From Coptis chinensis (Eukaryota > Streptophyta > Magnoliopsida > Ranunculales > Ranunculaceae): 64,000 bases of DNA. Where the stretch lies: positions 30,372,001 to 30,436,000 of the forward strand of contig CM027380.1 of the NCBI GenBank assembly GCA_015680905.1, given 5' to 3'. The translations under genes were made by a program, and so were the position numbers. Each line of letters starts with the position of its first letter. Position 1 is the stretch's first letter. This document shows positions 54,901 through 64,000 of the stretch, piece after piece. Under the pieces are notes generated by a model. The model saw only the letters and a program-made list of their open reading frames with translations, had not been told where the DNA came from and searched no databases.

Positions 54901-55037
54901 GTGCAGAAGGCATTGAGAATGCAGAGAAACATGAGTTTGAAGCTCATGATGAGAATCCTATTGCTCATAATGGAATATAACCTATTGGTATAGAAGATAC
55001 AGATGAAGAGCATGAACCACCACCAGAGCAAGCAGAA

Positions 55038-55754
55038 GTGCATCCTCTTGAGGCACCAGTAGATGGGGCAAGGAGGTCAGACAGAGAGAGACTAGCTTCA
55101 ACCAATTATCCATCACATACGTACGTTCTACTATCAGGTGGTGGAGAACCTATGTACTATCAAGAGGCACTTGAAGGTACAGACAAAGAAAAGTGGTTGA
55201 AGGCAATACATGACGAGATGGATTCTTTGCATAAGAATCACACTTATAAGTTAGTTGAGAAACCACAAGGAAGAAAAATTCTCAAGAATAAGTGGATTTA
55301 CAAGGTCAAGCATGAGGAGAACAATCCACACCCAAAGCACAAAGCTCGCCTTATTGTGAAGGGATTTGGTCAAAGGAAAAGGATTGACTTTGATGAGATT
55401 TTCTCTCCCAAAGTGAAGATGACTTCTATCCGGGTGGTATTGGGTATGACCGCAAGAATGAATCTAGAGGTTGAGCAGCTAGATATTAAGATTGCTTTCC
55501 TTCATAGAGACCTTGAAGAAGATGTCTACATGGACTAGCCAGAGAGGTTTGAGGTCAAAGGCAAGGAGCACCTAGTATGCAAGCTGATAAAGAGCTTGTA
55601 TGGGTTGAAGCAAGCACCGAGATAGTGGTATATAAAGTTTGATTCCTTTATGGCGAAGCAAGGATACAAGAAGTCTGCTTCCGATCATTGTGTGTTTATT
55701 AAGAGATTTCCAGATGGGGATTTCATAGTGCTTTTGTTGTATATGGATGATATG
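55038..55754 (+). pseudogene. copia reverse transcriptase, cut by E5 after YMDD
   Basis: Readable from ARRSDRERLASTNYPSHTYV through EKWLKAIHDEMDSLHKNHTY, KNKWIYKVKHEENNPHPKHK, ARLIVKGFGQRKRIDFDEIF and QLDIKIAFLHRDLEEDVYMD. A TAG follows, then CKLIKSLYGLKQAPR, a TAG, and IVLLLYMDDM, where E5 begins. Polymerase palm motifs (LDIKIAF and YMDD) are both visible; the second half and RNase H lie beyond the window. Confidence 0.88.
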
Positions 55755-57171
55755 TGATAACTGTAAAATGAATAGTTTACCTACGAAATGAACGATGAAT
55801 TCAATCCGTAAGTAAACTAAAACTAGACTTAATAGTCTCAATTATCAAAGCTTCACTCGATCGCGAATTGCACTAAGTGGAGTAGGAAGTTAGTTCCACT
55901 CCTAGTTCCCTAGCATGGATTGTTTTCTAAGTCTAAGAAATCGAGTCTTAAGTCAATGAGAGCTTTACTGAAGGAATTATACTACGATGCAATATGAAAT
56001 TGATTATTTGAATTTAAACTACGAATGCTATGGAAATATGATTGTTTGAATCTAGATAAAGAAATTAGAGGGGAATTGAATCCACCTCGACTCCAACTTA
56101 ATAACCTAACGTAGAATGTTGTATCTCAATTCTCACGTTCTTCTTTGCGAGAATTTCGAAGTTCTAATCCCTAGTGTTCATGGCATTCCTACCGATACTA
56201 ACTAGCATGTGAGGTCGTCCACCCATTCTCATGGCGAAACCACGACCTTCTAGAGTGGAATAGATTCTACAACCAATTCTATACTAAACAACTAAGTCTT
56301 CATCAAGGCTTCATCAACCCCTCTAATGGAGGTTTTTAGCCTTGAGTCATCAAAACATCATTTCCCATATTATTATAACTAAACATACTATCAAGATTCG
56401 AAATTTACTTAATTTAAACAATAATGAAATCTAATTTAATGACTAAAATGAAATAAGGGCAGAATTGAAATTAGATCTAGAATTGGAAATGACAAAATCG
56501 AAATTGATAAAGAATACTACTTTATTGATCTAATCAAATTGAAGAGCAAGATTCAAAGGTTTAATCTAATACAATAATTTAAATGGAACTAAACTTAATT
56601 AAAACAATTAAATCTAGATCTAGAAGCTATTATAATGGCTACTTTCTATATAAGCTATCTACCCTAATTCTCTACTAAATAATCTACCATTAACAATGAG
56701 CTTCCTAACCTAACTGCCATTAACAATGAGTCAAGCTTTTGTTTTATACATCCAGATCCAAAAATCGTGCATGGGCTTGGAGCCATGTTTTGGGCGAGAA
56801 TCGGCCCAAAACCAATTCTTTTCGATCAAAAGGCCTCTTCACTAGATTCGGCTTCAACAGACTTTTCTTCCACTTCTGCTCCTCTGATTGGGTCAAGGCT
56901 TGGACCATTGCAAAGCTCTTTCCGAGCCGGTCGTTTTGACATAAGGTAGGCCCAATTCGAGGTCTGAGTCCAAAGATATGGCATTCGGAAGTTCTCTGCT
57001 GATTTTGCTCCTTTATCTCGCTAAAGTGGGACATTTCTCGCACATAATGGACTTTGAAGCCTGAAATGCATAAAACACGTAATCGATTATTAACTCTTAC
57101 TTATTATTCACATAATTGGTCTAACAAGATGATTATTAAGGGGTTAAAACTACAGTTTTGGGCTCTTATCA
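55755..57171 (-). repeat. 3' LTR of E5
   Basis: 1417 bp with a perfect 6-bp terminal inverted repeat: TGATAACTG...GCTCTTATCA. The left edge abuts copia RT. The right edge is defined by the polypurine tract. No second copy in view. Confidence 0.75.
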
Positions 57172-57184
57172 AACCACCCCCAAC
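57172..57184 (-). other. Polypurine tract of E5
   Basis: GTTGGGGGTGGTT on the minus strand, directly before the LTR start TGATAAGAGCCC. Confidence 0.8.
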
Positions 57185-59355
57185 AGCATTTTGCTTGTCC
57201 TCAAGCAAAGATGAGAAATTAGAATAAGTGACCAAAATGGAGTTCTAACTACTCGTTTAGAGTCGCGATTGCATTGACCATATGCAACAAGGCCTTAAAC
57301 CACTAGGAATTCCCTAGTGGACGAGTTATAGCCTCGTGAGAGTTTTCCGATGAAGATACTCACAAACTTCATCTATACTTCTGGCGACTAAGAAAAATAA
57401 AACTATTGTTTCCTTATTCATGCTCAACTATCTATACATCTCTCTAGCAATTGAATAAGAATAACCAAGTCAGAAACCTAAGTTAATATATGCATAATAA
57501 TCTATCATCTACAATAAACATATACCTGATGAGTAGTACTATAAAATGTTTAGCGGGGTTTGTTTTTCGAGAACTTCGGAATAAGCGTCCTTAAGTAGGT
57601 TCTCACAATAATAGTCAAGAAACAACACTCTGATTTTTCCACTCAAGTTTAAGCTACTCCGATTAATGCAGTGGGCATACTTTTACCTTACAATCTCAAT
57701 GACACACAGAGTTCGGAGTCGATCAAACACATCCGCCACTTACTATCACACTAACCTATTCCTAATTGAGCTAGAGGTCTTTATTAGGTGTTACGGGGAT
57801 TAGGAGATGGTTTAAGAAGGAAGGAAATGGATATTCAAAAGGACAAGTCTGAGATAATAGAGTCTTCATATTATGTAACTAGAGAAAACCTTGTTATTTA
57901 CTTTTGCTTCTACACTTTGTTTCCATCCTTAGCCATATTTTTTTTTTTTTTTTTTTTTTTGGCTTTTGACTCCCTTTTATTCTATTTTTGGAGTTTTATT
58001 TTATTTCTATTTTTATTTTTCTTTTCTTTGGATGGAAACTTATTTTCTTTATTTTCTGAAGCACTAACTAATTTTTGTTTACACAGGTTTTTCTCTTCTT
58101 CTTTCTTCATCATTCTATTCTCAGACTTATTCTAAATTGGGTAGGTTGATTTTTTTTTTTTTTTGTTTTGTTTTGTTTTTGCAGGGGTAAAGGAATTGTG
58201 GTTTATGGAAGGGCTAATGAAAGGCTCGATTAGGGCTTACTAGCGGAAAATAATTCATAGGTTTGAATTTCTGGCTATATCGATCCAAAGAGGGCCTAAA
58301 TTCTCGCTTAGGATATGGTTTAGTGATCAAGCAAGTGGGCGTGTGAATTCTCTATCCGATTTTACTTCTCCCTTGTGTCATTTCTCAAATGTTTCACTCA
58401 TATAAGACTTTAGGCTATATTCTCACAAGATTTGTAGAATAAGTACTCTAGCCTAGATTTGAAACTTCTTGCTAACAATCATAGATACTCATGTAATATA
58501 TTTATAGATAGATGTAAAGATTATTACCTATATATTAACCTAAGTTTCTAACAATTATTCCTCGACGCAATGACTCACATTGAGACTTCTAGATTGTTAA
58601 GAGCATGGAGAAAGAAACAATACCAATATTCCTAAGTGTATAGCATAACTTATTTATTTATATTTTTGAATTTTTGAAATTTTAACTAGAAAACAAATGC
58701 ATATTATACATATTTATATCCTAGCAGATGTCTTAATTACACGTTTTCTATGCCCCCAACAAGAAGCATGCTTTGTCCTCAAAGCATTTAAATAAAGAGG
58801 GTAGGAAAAATACCATTGAAGCTAGCGTGAAATCGAAAACATCTGCAAAACAAAGGTTAGAACGTACTAATATAGGAAATAAAACCGACACAACTCTATA
58901 AGAGTTCCACCCATTATGGGGTTAACAAATTAAATTGCTTGGGACATAAGCGCACACTACCTTAAACTAAAACTTACCTCCACTCATTGTTATTAAGTCA
59001 TCTTAGGTCATCCTCCACTTCTATAAAGAAGTGAGGCTCCTTCAGCGTCTGCCATGCTATGATAATTTGCGGGCTTCACGCCATTTATCATCTATGGTTG
59101 CTAACCTATTAAGTGCCACTTGGTCTGATGGGGTGTAGGGTGCAACCTGGTGAGGTTGTATCCGCCACCCTTGCCAAGTCATTGCGGAAAGATCGAATAA
59201 GACTATTGGTGGGTCGCACCCGTGTCTACCCTAATCCAATCCGTGAAACGTGTACAAAAACAGGAAAGAAACATAGCATAATCGTGAAATTAGAACGGGC
59301 ATAAGAAGGTACTTATGCCTCATGGTATAGGCTCGTGCTAAACTAGACATCAAAG
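57185..59355. other. E5 3' internal region, no intact gene
   Basis: Palindromic hallmark ttgcttgtcctcaagcaa at 57193-57210. A similar module, gcccccaac plus atgctttgtcctcaaagcat, lies at about 58751-58788. Segments near 57410-57540 and 58460-58640 look like imperfect inverted copies (aacctaagttaatata against tatattaacctaagtt). T-runs occur at 57940-57960 and 58150-58165. Long T-rich frames there are not coding. Confidence 0.5.
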
Positions 59356-59658
59356 TTAAGGAAGGTCATAGAACCGGGCGTCCGTGGCTAAAGCAAGGAA
59401 AACACGCGCAAGTGGCGTCATTCCTGACGAAAAAACGCCATTCCCTAAAATGTTTAGCATAATCCAAAACATAACAGTTCCTATGTTCATGGACCCAGGG
59501 CTACCAAAGGCAACGTTATAGTCCCCTTGGTCCTCAATCTGGAAAATGCACGCCCCATAAGCCTCGTGCAAAGACTCATAAGTGTAGACATGCATATTAT
59601 CGACCCAATAGCACCATGGGTCTTGTATCTCAGCCGGGCATAGCAAGTCCAAGAACAA
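59356..59658 (-). CDS. Hypothetical ORF in E5
   Basis: 100 residues open on the minus strand, including DPWCYWVDNMHVYTYESLHE, GACIFQIEDQGDYNVAFGSP and FWIMLNILGNGVFSSGM. I recognise no family. It lies between the env-position ORF and the 3' LTR of E5, in the element's own sense. Composition looks protein-like (few low-complexity runs), so it may be a decayed accessory exon, but there is no supporting motif. Confidence 0.3.
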   Translation of the reverse strand: MFLDLLCPAEIQDPWCYWVDNMHVYTYESLHEAYGACIFQIEDQGDYNVAFGSPGSMNIGTVMFWIMLNILGNGVFSSGMTPLARVFLALATDARFYDLP

Positions 59659-60470
59659 ATGCTAGCAAGAACACGGTAATTTCCATTGGTTCATCGTCAA
59701 TGTTGATGGAGAATACTTGTTCTCCATCCGGTCTCTCAAAGAAAATGCAGTTATTATAAAAATAAGATGCAAGTCTTTGGAGAATAAAGTTCAGCCGTCT
59801 TACCATAAGAGGTTCCCCAAACCGTATGTGACCACCTCATGAAAACCAAGCACCGTAAAGTAGTGCTTTGGAACAAATCTTGAAAAGACTGTTCGGTATT
59901 ATTATAGGAGATGTCATCTCAAAACTACGCCTGGACAATTTGCAAAACAACCGGCACAACTTCGCGAAAACCTGGAATTTTCTGGTCTACGGAAGGCGGC
60001 GCGAAGCGGCTTTTGACTTGAAGCGCCAGCGGCTTCGAGCAAAATTTTCTGTCGTCGAAGTGTAGAAGGCTCCTCGTAGCGCGGCGCCTCGAAGGTGCAG
60101 ATTTCTTGAAAATGGAGACGAAAACGTGGGAATCGCGGGTGTGAAGGGTGAGTGATGGAGTTTAGGTGTAGTGTGAGTTGTGAGGATAGATTGTATCAAG
60201 TTTATATAGGTTTAAAGTTGCTAACCCTTATATTAAAATAACCCCAAACAAGTTGGGAAGGTGGGATCAATATGAAACAACCACACATACTGAAAATAAC
60301 CCCTTATATTAAAATTTCATTGAGTACCTTTCACTACAAAATTCAAAATACTGAAAATAAAAATTACATTACAATAAAACAACAAAATAAATAAAACAAC
60401 AACCACTATCAAACCTCGGACTCTCTAAACACCTCGCCATCGGTGGCGGAGGGCACACTCTCTAGTGGTG
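59659..60470. other. E5 interior, no recognisable gene
   Basis: Contains a short GC-rich block near 59990-60110 that recalls an Arg-rich leader on the minus strand, then AT-rich DNA. Nothing assignable. Confidence 0.35.
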
Positions 60471-60759
60471 GCTCACGGGCTCCCTCGTCTGTCCGGCCAG
60501 AGCCGTCCTTCGATCGACGACGGCGGCGGCTCATGCCCTAAATAGTTGTGTCCTCGGCGAGTCTCGTATGAGGTGGGAAGCGTGCAAAGCATATCCACTC
60601 TAAACCGGGCTGGGCTTCCATCTCGACCCTGCGCTGTTCCATCTCTCATCCTCTCTCTCCGTGCGGATCTCGGTTGTGATGAATAGTCGCCTGTCGAGTC
60701 GAGGGTCTGCACCGATATAGTGTTTAGTGAACGCGTGCCCCTATGAAGCATAGCCATGC

Positions 60760-61555
60760 GTTACGCATCGAACCAACACCTCGGAAGGCATCCGTATCAA
60801 AAAGCAAGTCACGCCCTCATCCTCCTCCGAATCATCCTCATCCTCCTCCTCTATCTCATCCGATTCCCTATCCGCGGGCAATATCCAGCGTTGTTGGACA
60901 CACTCCTTATAGATCGCGGGTTACGGTGCGGGGTAATGTAAATCCCATCGGGCGCCGGCGCTTTCATCTTCGGCATGATCTTGGTAATTAACACGGAAGA
61001 GGTGCCAAAGACTTTCGACCCCCTAATCATGCTTTCGGCAAAAACTCCAAGATACAGAAATCATACTTCTGCCTCACGGAGTACCCATAAGATGTGGAGG
61101 CAGGGGCAGACCGATGTCACCGACCTTGTCCTTCCCTAGGACATTCAGAATCCAATCGAAAGTAGCCACCGGGTTGGTCCCGAGGATGCCCGGGCATAAT
61201 GGGAATTTGTATTGTAGCTCCCATTGATGACAGTCACGCCCATCAAAGGCTCTACCCCGTCAAACTGGGGCTCCTGTAAAGTGGCATCTAGATGGATTCT
61301 AGGCGGAATGCCTAGAATCTCAGCCAACAGTCCAGTAGTCAACTCCTTCCTCTTCTTCCTTACCAACACAAAAATCCTACTCCCCTCCAACTCCCTGGTG
61401 TTGTAGAACCGTCGGACCAAGTCTTCGTGGTAGAAGGCTTGGTCGAAAATACCAAAACTACTCCAGTCTCTACTAGCCATTTCGTTACCGTAAAACGGCG
61501 CAAAGTGGTCGGCAGTGAAAACTTGCTCCGGTATAATTCGGCGTTGTTGAGCCAT
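60760..61555 (-). pseudogene. E5 env-position ORF with plant transposon protein domain
   Basis: The minus-strand ATG at 61555 starts MAQQRRIIPEQVFTADHF. It continues with FDQAFYHEDLVRRFYNTREL, FVLVRKKRKELTTGLLAEIL and GIPPRIHLD. This fits the 'putative plant transposon protein' domain found in the ORF downstream of pol in Athila elements. The open frame ends near 61145; related sequence continues in other frames (DWILNVLGKDKVGDIGLPLP, MIRGSKVFGTSSVLITKIMP, MKAPAPDGIYITPHRNP) to about 60880, and an acidic stretch follows. The role in Athila is unproven (an env-like function has been suggested). Frame changes make it a pseudogene. Confidence 0.6.
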
Positions 61556-63170
61556 CTAGTGTTTGGAATGGAGTGGGGGTTTAAATATGATGTGGTGGTG
61601 GTGGTTTTAACTTGACCGACTGAAAAGAACAGTGGTGGTGGTGGAGTGGTGGTAGCGGCAGCACCAAAATTTGTAAATTTCGGTGGTTTTTAGTGATTTA
61701 AATTGGTGGGGGTTGTGGTGGTTTGGTTTTAGAGAAGATTTGGGGTTAGGATTTGATTTTGGGCGTGGGTTTATTGTATTTTCTTTTTAATTTTTATTTT
61801 GTTTAGGTTTGGAGCTTTGTTAATGGCGGAATGGAGGAAAAAACGATGAACTGTTCGTGGAGGTAAGGGCGCGTCGTCGTTGTCGGTGGGCGCGGGTTGG
61901 GCCCAAGCCCAAAATCGAAATTTTTGATTTTTTTCGATTTTTTTTCGCGAACTTCAAATCAAAATTGCCGCTTCGTTACCGGTCCGATTTTTGCGAATGA
62001 GATATGGAAATGATCAGGAGAGAATTTCCTATCCAATGATCTATAAAACACTCTATTCCGACTTCAGATGACATACGAGATAGTGGAAAACGCCTCGAAG
62101 TGCGTGCATAACGTAAGTTATGCGAACGAATGAACTCTAAATTAATAGATTATGTCAATCCGAATCATAATACAATAAAACGGCCTAAGCAAATCTAATG
62201 GGACATAAAACATTTTAGTACGGAAACACAAACACCCCACCCCCAAACAAATTTTTTACAACGAAGCTTAGAAAATTTGTTTTTAGCAGTGGGTCTTTTA
62301 AAGTCAGATTCCCGAGACTTCCTAGATTACTATGTTTATTTTTATTTTTTATTTATTTATTTATTTTTTATTTTTTTTTATTAGAATAGAACACAATAAG
62401 CAATAAAGACATAATTCACACCATAGAGAAACATGACTCAAAAATCTGAGAAAAACATGCAAGAGTGGAAAACGTGAACTATGTGAACCGTGGACTTAGG
62501 ATCCGTACTTACAGCCACACACACTCCATAGGGAGGGCCGGTTACCTTAATGGTGCACTCACCATTATATTAAAGTGAAAGGAAGTGCACCAAACACAGA
62601 AATTGAGTCGTTTATAGTCGATACTTTTCGAGACTTTATCTAAAAATATATGTATGAACATGCAGTTGATCATATATCAACAACCGAAATAGTTGTGGAT
62701 CATTCCATAAATAAATATCACAGAAAACATATCCAAACACAATCAAGCACCAAGATTTCCTACGACGCCAGCCTAGTGGAATGAAAACGAAATCGGATAA
62801 CCCTATTGTGTAACCTATCATGCACCTTTCTTTAATTTTTGAATGAGTGGGTGTTTTAGTAAATAAGTGTGGAAAAGTGAATGGTTGTGGAGAATATGGT
62901 GGATATGGATAAGTTGTAGAAAGACAGCCCTGTACATGATAATGAGGATGTGGTTTTAGCAATCAACTCATTCATTGTGTGTGTAGTGGACTGCCTCAAT
63001 TTTGAAAATGAAGGTGTCAAATAGTTTGTCCTTCGAAATATCTGTTTGCTAGGAGGATTTAATAAATTATGAAGCACGGAGAAACAAAAGGATCGAAAGC
63101 AAACTCGAGATTCCTTTGAAAGGGTGGAAGGAGGGGAATTGAGGTGGATGTTGTGCAAGGTAGATCTTGA
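61556..63170. other. E5 region between protease and env-position ORF, no RT or integrase seen
   Basis: I looked for polymerase (Y-x-D-D, LPFGLCNAP type) and integrase (HHCC, DDE) motifs on both strands and saw none. A (gtggtg)-rich stretch is at 61590-61740. An Athila element should hold about 3-4 kb of pol here. Confidence 0.5.
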
Positions 63171-63287
63171 TAGGGTGAATCGTCACCTACCGAAGAAACT
63201 CATCGAATTCCTCATCTAGATTGGTCATATCCACATTACTATGGTAGTCCTCTACATCTTTGAGAAAGTCATCTATCCCGTCCCTCA

Positions 63288-63730
63288 TCAATAATATGTG
63301 TATCGACTAGTGTAGGGATGAAAATGTTGAGTCGACTTTCCAAAAGAAAGAATTTTGGGCATATGACTATCGTGGAACGTGTTGTTGAAATAATCTCGGT
63401 TTAAGCTCTCGATCATGCTTACCTCTCCATCCATAGACGAATCGGGTAACTGTGTCCTTGTTTTAAAAACATTGACTTCAACAAAGAAGATGGCCAAAAG
63501 ACATGGACATTGAACCATCCGCGACAATTAATGAGCGCATTGGCAGTTGCCGGGAAAGGGCGCCCTAAAATGATCGGGACAGAGTCGTTAGCGACTTCAG
63601 ATCGAGGACTACAAAATCAGCCCGGATAGTAGAAATCCTGAACTTTTACCGGCACATTTTCGACTACACCCTTAGGATACTTCATAGACCGATCAGCTAA
63701 TTGCAACGTCATTTTAGTGGGTTGCATCTT
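63288..63730 (-). pseudogene. Athila-type protease fragment of E5
   Basis: The minus strand reads MTLQLADRSMKYPKGVVENV, then PVKVQDFYYPG, a TGA, SEVANDSVPIILGRPF and ATANALIN. LQLADRS...YPKG, followed by ILGRPFLATA-like sequence, is diagnostic of Athila/Tat-Athila gypsy proteases. Downstream (63527-63290) are frame-broken residues of the linker. The active-site DTG block would lie right of 63730 and is not clearly readable. Confidence 0.7.
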
Positions 63731-64000
63731 GTCTAGACCTATTTGTCTATACAAATAAAATGTGCATCTTGTCAATTATAGAAAACTTAAATGCTAAAGG
63801 ACTAGGAGTGGAACGAATCTTCTATTCTAACTCTACGTCAATAGATTCGAGAGTAGAAAACAAATATCTTTGGTAAGTCTAGTAACAATCCAGTTTATAG
63901 TTTTACTTGCATTTAGAGTTTCATCGCTTTATTCGTGAGTAAGACTATCTTTTTACGTTTATCACATAGAGTTCAACTTTCCCATACTCAGTATCACTGG

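Larger units (their letters stand above)
34588..55754 (+). mobile_element. TNT1-like Ty1/copia retrotransposon, split by E4 and E5
   Basis: 5' LTR at 34588-35291, primer site, gag and protease to 36427. It resumes at 53698 after E4 and continues through integrase and RT to 55754, where E5 interrupts it. The protein joins smoothly across the E4 gap (SKII before it, GIGDVHVETN after it, with atagg duplicated). The remainder, including the 3' LTR, lies beyond the window. Many in-frame stops show that it is old. Confidence 0.88.
55755..64000 (-). mobile_element. E5: Athila-like Ty3/gypsy element, 3' part (continues past window)
   Basis: The minus-strand 3' LTR at 55755-57171 begins right after copia YMDDM. 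Its polypurine tract GTTGGGGGTGGTT and the hallmark TTGCTTGAGGACAAGCAA lie just inside, as in Athila elements. Further in are an env-position ORF with a plant transposon protein domain (61555-60760) and an Athila-type protease fragment (63730-63500). RT, RNase H and integrase are not found between protease and that ORF, so the element is deleted or non-autonomous. The 5' part is outside the window. Confidence 0.75.

Noticed and set aside
57788-58135. 115-codon plus-strand ORF
   Set aside because: Phe/Leu-only composition from T-runs; lies in the non-coding 3' region of E5.
59090-59280. Possible tRNA or other structured RNA gene
   Set aside because: I could not find a consistent A box, B box and cloverleaf here or elsewhere in the window.
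60743-60991. 82-codon plus-strand ORF rich in Pro and His
   Set aside because: Opposite strand of the E5 env-position ORF; composition follows the acidic codons of the minus strand.

Overview
The window is intergenic, repeat-rich nuclear DNA of a flowering plant, most likely a eudicot with a large genome. I found no host protein gene, rRNA, tRNA or CRISPR array. Nearly every supportable feature belongs to a transposable element, many nested in one another. The organism call rests on the families present: four Tat-lineage Ty3/gypsy elements (dual RNase H), a TNT1-like Ty1/copia element, an Athila-like gypsy element, a Tekay/Del-type solo LTR, an L1 LINE with DUF4283-type ORF1 and C-terminal RNase H, and CACTA-type termini.

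Layout. 1-5823: 3' part of Tat element 1 (E1): RNase H, second RNase H (aRNH), integrase, an antisense accessory gene and a tentative 3' LTR. 5824-26341: older DNA with CACTA-like ends, a 56-bp tandem array and a CACTA-like coiled-coil exon. It is broken by Tat element 2 (E2, 9290-16217, complete with LTRs and a 5-bp target duplication) and by an L1 LINE on the minus strand (about 19107-24905). 26342-33748: Tat element 3 (E3), lacking its 5' half, with integrase, tandem repeats, antisense gene and 3' LTR. 34588-55754: a TNT1-like copia element split by Tat element 4 (E4, minus strand, 36428-53692, target duplication atagg). E4 itself carries a solo LTR in its 5' LTR and a truncated LINE in its RT. 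55755-64000: an Athila-like element (E5, minus strand), inserted in the copia RT right after the YMDD motif and running off the window.

The most interesting theme is an accessory gene, antisense to gag-pol, between integrase and 3' LTR in all four Tat elements. Its architecture is shared: a Ser/Pro-rich N-terminus, a conserved globular domain resembling the 'putative gypsy type transposon' family, a charged or Pro-rich middle, and a C-terminal coiled coil. E1, E2 and E3 share an intron at the same domain edge (phase 1 in E1 and E2), so splicing in the antisense direction appears conserved. An antisense gene of this kind is known from Grande (gene23). I infer that these are relatives; their function is unknown.

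E2 is a second highlight. Its LTRs differ at 2 of 411 positions, so it inserted recently, yet gag-protease-RT-RNase H is deleted, its integrase has Val in place of the second catalytic Asp, and its GPY/F module has lost five residues. This looks like an element moved in trans. The 3' regions of the Tat elements also carry unrelated tandem arrays (90, about 39, 68 and 45 bp), fitting the known role of this region as a cradle of satellites. Almost all coding regions are broken. Many in-frame stops are TAG or TAA where Gln is expected, or TGA where Trp is expected, as C-to-T decay of methylated DNA would give.
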